From Desulfamplus sp. (GTDB taxonomy: Bacteria; Desulfobacterota; Desulfobacteria; Desulfobacterales; Desulfobacteraceae): DNA of 64,000 nt. Position 1 is the first letter of the stretch; each line of letters opens with the position of its first letter. A program made the position numbers and the translations under genes. The stretch covers positions 186,001 through 250,000 of the forward strand of contig JADFZQ010000002.1 of assembly GCA_015232455.1 (NCBI GenBank). The letters are read 5' to 3'. The notes under the pieces were generated by a model. It saw only the letters and a program-made list of their open reading frames with translations, was not told the DNA's origin and ran no database searches. Shown piece after piece: positions 62,501 through 64,000 of the stretch.

Positions 62501-62884
62501 AGATTTGCTATCTGCTTTTAGAGTATATGTCCCAGCTTTTAGAACCTTATTAATATTAAACATAGCTGCACACCAATTGCCATAACAACCATCTTTATAT
62601 ATTTCACCTGACGAGTTTGTGTATCCGTCTGGACCAGATAGAGTTGCAGAGAGAGTGTCACCGCTAATATAACTATCATACCAAATTCTAATGCGAGTTA
62701 TATAAGTGTCTTTATCTAAGGTAAAAGTGCTAATATCTGTGTAACCGCAAGCCCCAAGATATTCATTGTGGATAATAATCTCCTCAGTTTTGCAGCTACC
62801 AAAAGAAAGTGATGGTAATGCAAAAATAACCACTGCAAGCATTAATGCTAAACGTAAAATATGAGTTCTAATTTTCTGCTTCAT
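59534..62884 (-). CDS. Large exported protein 3: shared modules, IPT-like domain, metallopeptidase motif, Cys-rich end
   Basis: 1116 residues. Signal peptide MKQKIRTHILRLALMLAVVIFALPSLSFG. N-terminal module (~30-145) shared with protein 1 (CKTEEIIIHNEYLGACGYTDISTFTL). Shared module at ~157-310 (VDIWILISLPDGRFYTANESGK). Then an IPT/TIG-like part (ITEYFPQSGPAGSYVFLKLEKPV) and a ZU5-like part (YKDEVSVTIPPGIIDSTATLKISAV). The peptidase-like core has H708-E-L-F-H712 and E734 (GVIGHELFHRIEAEYY ... NNWWLESASDYAGYR), HExxH-x21-E. The last ~140 residues are a Cys-rich module shared with the next gene (DCYLKEDMFF ... CEKPFSSQ). GGGAGG precedes the ATG. Likely a secreted zinc peptidase; activity not proven. 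Confidence 0.8.
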   Translation of the reverse strand: MKQKIRTHILRLALMLAVVIFALPSLSFGSCKTEEIIIHNEYLGACGYTDISTFTLDKDTYITRIRIWYDSYISGDTLSATLSGPDGYTNSSGEIYKDGCYGNWCAAMFNINKVLKAGTYTLKADSKSVCSNPSGATTLILYGCDAEEQLPDDSAEGINPPNGISMVDANANPNNAPVYMGNIVSSGGVSTLSGNMELSVNFPAYNKPVDIWILISLPDGRFYTANESGKLLSFESGDLAAIASGVSGTKTEKKILTPFEIGESNTAFEPWPADGAWNVYWLVAPESSGNIYGAIENGHYELGFYSFEVKSQSGDITYDLKITEYFPQSGPAGSYVFLKLEKPVSDLGNLAIIYNSKELNPNTVIKKNENILQFVLPADAQSGKIQIKSGDEVSNTVQFSILPPVSTPLISQSIEPSSVNQIINYKDEVSVTIPPGIIDSTATLKISAVNNAPPSGFEPFGSNAIDISIDGLKQLNDFIKISVKYDPNRLNSNYSAEEQLMAMRWNDEEQYWTPLPYSVDEVNNTVNIMTDHLCFFAIPPLASVASTLAITGLAGANIAVWTGIGEELENDIYFTPEGNFKLMYSKSGIESDAKLNDITWIGETYNDPLYQRSSYKTAHPKFIQDIGNLLEVALKNYVDVNKFKNPVTKPGWLWGTSTNPIIVKIDSRWTKQYAQSEANYEAIWGYIHYPTEVLKAFKDGLSYGVIGHELFHRIEAEYYTLVGYEMPANNWWLESASDYAGYRVAWADKKKIEKEYNDSKADFLSYPISTFEYSPSAFIQFLVEKKGLNFADMFKFVSEGSPLTTPLEKLKDYNGGISIPQYYRDFTAWSIFGNDSYLSKYSIPTIAEENTNLNIPKDATATISFTGGNFSTISIYKFTGEYQRVSNIPTPERLIGKEDKYEVKVNTGDVFYLVADNSGKENESLYTYISISVNGIEKANAAHTFNLQGGYSAKLWIIKSEMDDCYLKEDMFFNSYNASIRVNFKDCSDRYGIQWDIPLCFQLGPNGTIIPDDYCYQGENEYSQKSLTGSWSCNSIDLSFTTSGNTKMDPPFMSCWGPCVDVNANFTGTATITADSSGKFTYTGSGNVSETYTYTKSCCPTYGDGTKTCEKPFSSQ
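61961..62416. repeat. Shared exported-protein module, DNA copy C (456 bp)
   Basis: Part of the gene at 59534-62884, aligned with copies A and B. It is slightly more diverged (for example KLLSFESGDLAAIA against KCLSYSSGSLPVIA in copy B). Confidence 0.85.
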
Positions 62885-62945
62885 GGCTTTTTTACCTCCC
62901 TATTTTTTTATCTATTGTTATAATTTTGTGAATCTTGCTTTAGTT

Positions 62946-64000
62946 TCAATTTGAACTAAAAGAAGTTTCGCAACTTGTTTTAGATTCATAACTATTATTA
63001 TATTGCTGTGAGACCTTTCCAGTTGCTGTTTTCCCAGATTTTGTAATATCTCCATTTGCATCTGCTGTCAAAGTTGCATTACCAGTAAATGTAAGCACAG
63101 CATTGCAAGAACTATCCCTACAGCTAATAAACCATGGATTGTTATAGGTTAATTCAACTGTAAAAGTAAGATTAATAGTATTGCAATTCCATGAACCAGA
63201 TAGGGATTTTAATTCCCAACCATAAGGTGTCCACTCTTTCTTAGGTATTATAGTTCCGTTTGATCCAAGTGAGAAAGTTAAAGGAATGTCTGCTGTTATT
63301 GTATTGTAATTATTGCAATCTTTAAAAGAGACTCTGACAGTATTTAAACTTGTAAACATTTTACCCTCTTCTAAAGAGCAGCTACTAATAATAAGTTTTA
63401 GAGCATTGCTTTTTCTACCTTCAACTTGAAGAGTAACATCACCAGCTGATGCTCCTTGAGGCACATTCACTTTTAAATTACCTATCTCAAATCCGGGTGT
63501 AGAACTTGTAGTCCATGAAGTAGGTTTTGCAGTTACACTACCATTGAAATTTATAGCTATATCGCTTCCATTTTTTCCATATCCAAAACCATCAATACTC
63601 AACTCCTTACCTTTTTGAATCATATAGGGAGAAAGAGAGATTAAATAGGGACCCTGACCAACATAAACATCAACAGTATTGGTCTTTGCTTGAGCAGATG
63701 TTGAAGGATTAGTGCCAGCAGGTATATTTTTATCAACAAAAACCATAACAATTGGACTTTGCTGTTTTTGCTGGTTGTTATAATTTTCAAAATTTTGGAT
63801 ATATGCTATTTTATTATCTTTATTTATGGAGCCTAAAAGCTCGGTTGTGAAACCTAAATCTTTTTTTTCAATATGGTAAACATACAAATCTTGCCCATCA
63901 ATCAAACCATTTGCATAAACATAAATACCAATATCTTTTTCAGAAGTATTAAACCCTTTTAGTATAAGAGCATTAGAGTGAGATGAAAACGGGTAGGCAT
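62946..64000 (-). CDS. Large exported protein 4, C-terminal part (5' end outside window)
   Basis: The minus-strand frame is open to the right edge, so at least 350 residues are C-terminal to an unseen start. The visible part begins AYPFSSHSNALILKGFNTSEKDIGIYVYANGLIDGQDLYVYHIEKK. An IPT/TIG-like domain follows (YLISLSPYMIQKGKELSIDGFGYGKNGSDIAINFNG, ending SNALKLIIS). The last ~145 residues (SCSLEEGKMFTSLNTVRVSFKDCNNYNTITADIPLTFSLGSNGTIIP ... CETSFSSN) are the Cys-rich module that also ends protein 3. Presumably exported like its neighbours, but the signal peptide is not in view. 61 bases separate it from protein 3. Confidence 0.75.
   Translation of the reverse strand, partial: AYPFSSHSNALILKGFNTSEKDIGIYVYANGLIDGQDLYVYHIEKKDLGFTTELLGSINKDNKIAYIQNFENYNNQQKQQSPIVMVFVDKNIPAGTNPSTSAQAKTNTVDVYVGQGPYLISLSPYMIQKGKELSIDGFGYGKNGSDIAINFNGSVTAKPTSWTTSSTPGFEIGNLKVNVPQGASAGDVTLQVEGRKSNALKLIISSCSLEEGKMFTSLNTVRVSFKDCNNYNTITADIPLTFSLGSNGTIIPKKEWTPYGWELKSLSGSWNCNTINLTFTVELTYNNPWFISCRDSSCNAVLTFTGNATLTADANGDITKSGKTATGKVSQQYNNSYESKTSCETSFSSN

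Overview
The window reads as chromosome of an anaerobic, AT-rich deltaproteobacterium, most like the Desulfobacterales (sulfate reducers and their multicellular or magnetotactic relatives). This is inferred from three things: a flavin-linked heterodisulfide reductase locus (Hdr-Flx), a nifH-I1-I2-D-K nitrogenase cluster of the anaerobe type, and signalling proteins with C-terminal modules I associate with this group. No rRNA, tRNA, CRISPR array or phage was seen. Low-complexity Asn/Lys/Glu/Ser inserts recur inside otherwise ordinary enzymes.

Layout, left to right. (1) 1-6281, plus strand: end of a double-module HdrA, then MvhD/FlxD, FlxC, FlxB and FlxA, a predicted NAD(P)H-linked electron-bifurcating complex; an IscA-like protein and a RelE-like protein follow. 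(2) 7.6-12.7 kb, minus strand: gltX, a response regulator-PAS-histidine phosphotransfer protein without a kinase ATPase domain, a serine beta-lactamase-fold hydrolase and an S66 LD-carboxypeptidase. (3) 12.8-18.9 kb, plus strand: a small exported protein, an ECF sigma factor with two membrane/exported partners, a U32 (RlhA-like) protein, a CoxE-like VWA protein and a PIN-domain toxin-antitoxin pair. (4) 19-27.3 kb, plus strand: a TolC / adaptor / RND efflux system interrupted by a YhcG-type nuclease and an O-methyltransferase. (5) 27.3-32.2 kb, minus strand: a signalling protein with a Cys module, ychF, a small conserved protein, a YkgJ-type cysteine-cluster protein and exonuclease I. (6) 32.4-35 kb, plus strand: an HlyD-type adaptor and an ABC-2 permease with no ATPase gene beside them.

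(7) 35.1-45.2 kb, minus strand: nifH, nifI1, nifI2, nifD, nifK, a [2Fe-2S] thioredoxin-like ferredoxin, a GNAT acetyltransferase, nifE, nifN and nifB. A consensus sigma-54 promoter lies about 80 bp upstream of nifH. (8) 45.5-51.9 kb: a TetR regulator whose own promoter carries a palindromic operator, an acyl-CoA dehydrogenase, a CoA-transferase fused to a GNAT domain, and an FAD oxidoreductase. (9) 51.9-64 kb, minus strand: four large exported proteins in a row. Three share a 455-bp module that I do not recognise, two carry HExxH...E metallopeptidase signatures, and two share a Cys-rich C-terminal module. This block is the most novel part of the window.

Metabolically the window joins electron bifurcation, nitrogen fixation and acyl-CoA/acetyl-CoA turnover. 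Dispersed palindromic repeats sit in many intergenic gaps. Where a ribosome binding site or family alignment pointed to an internal start codon, I moved the start and say so.
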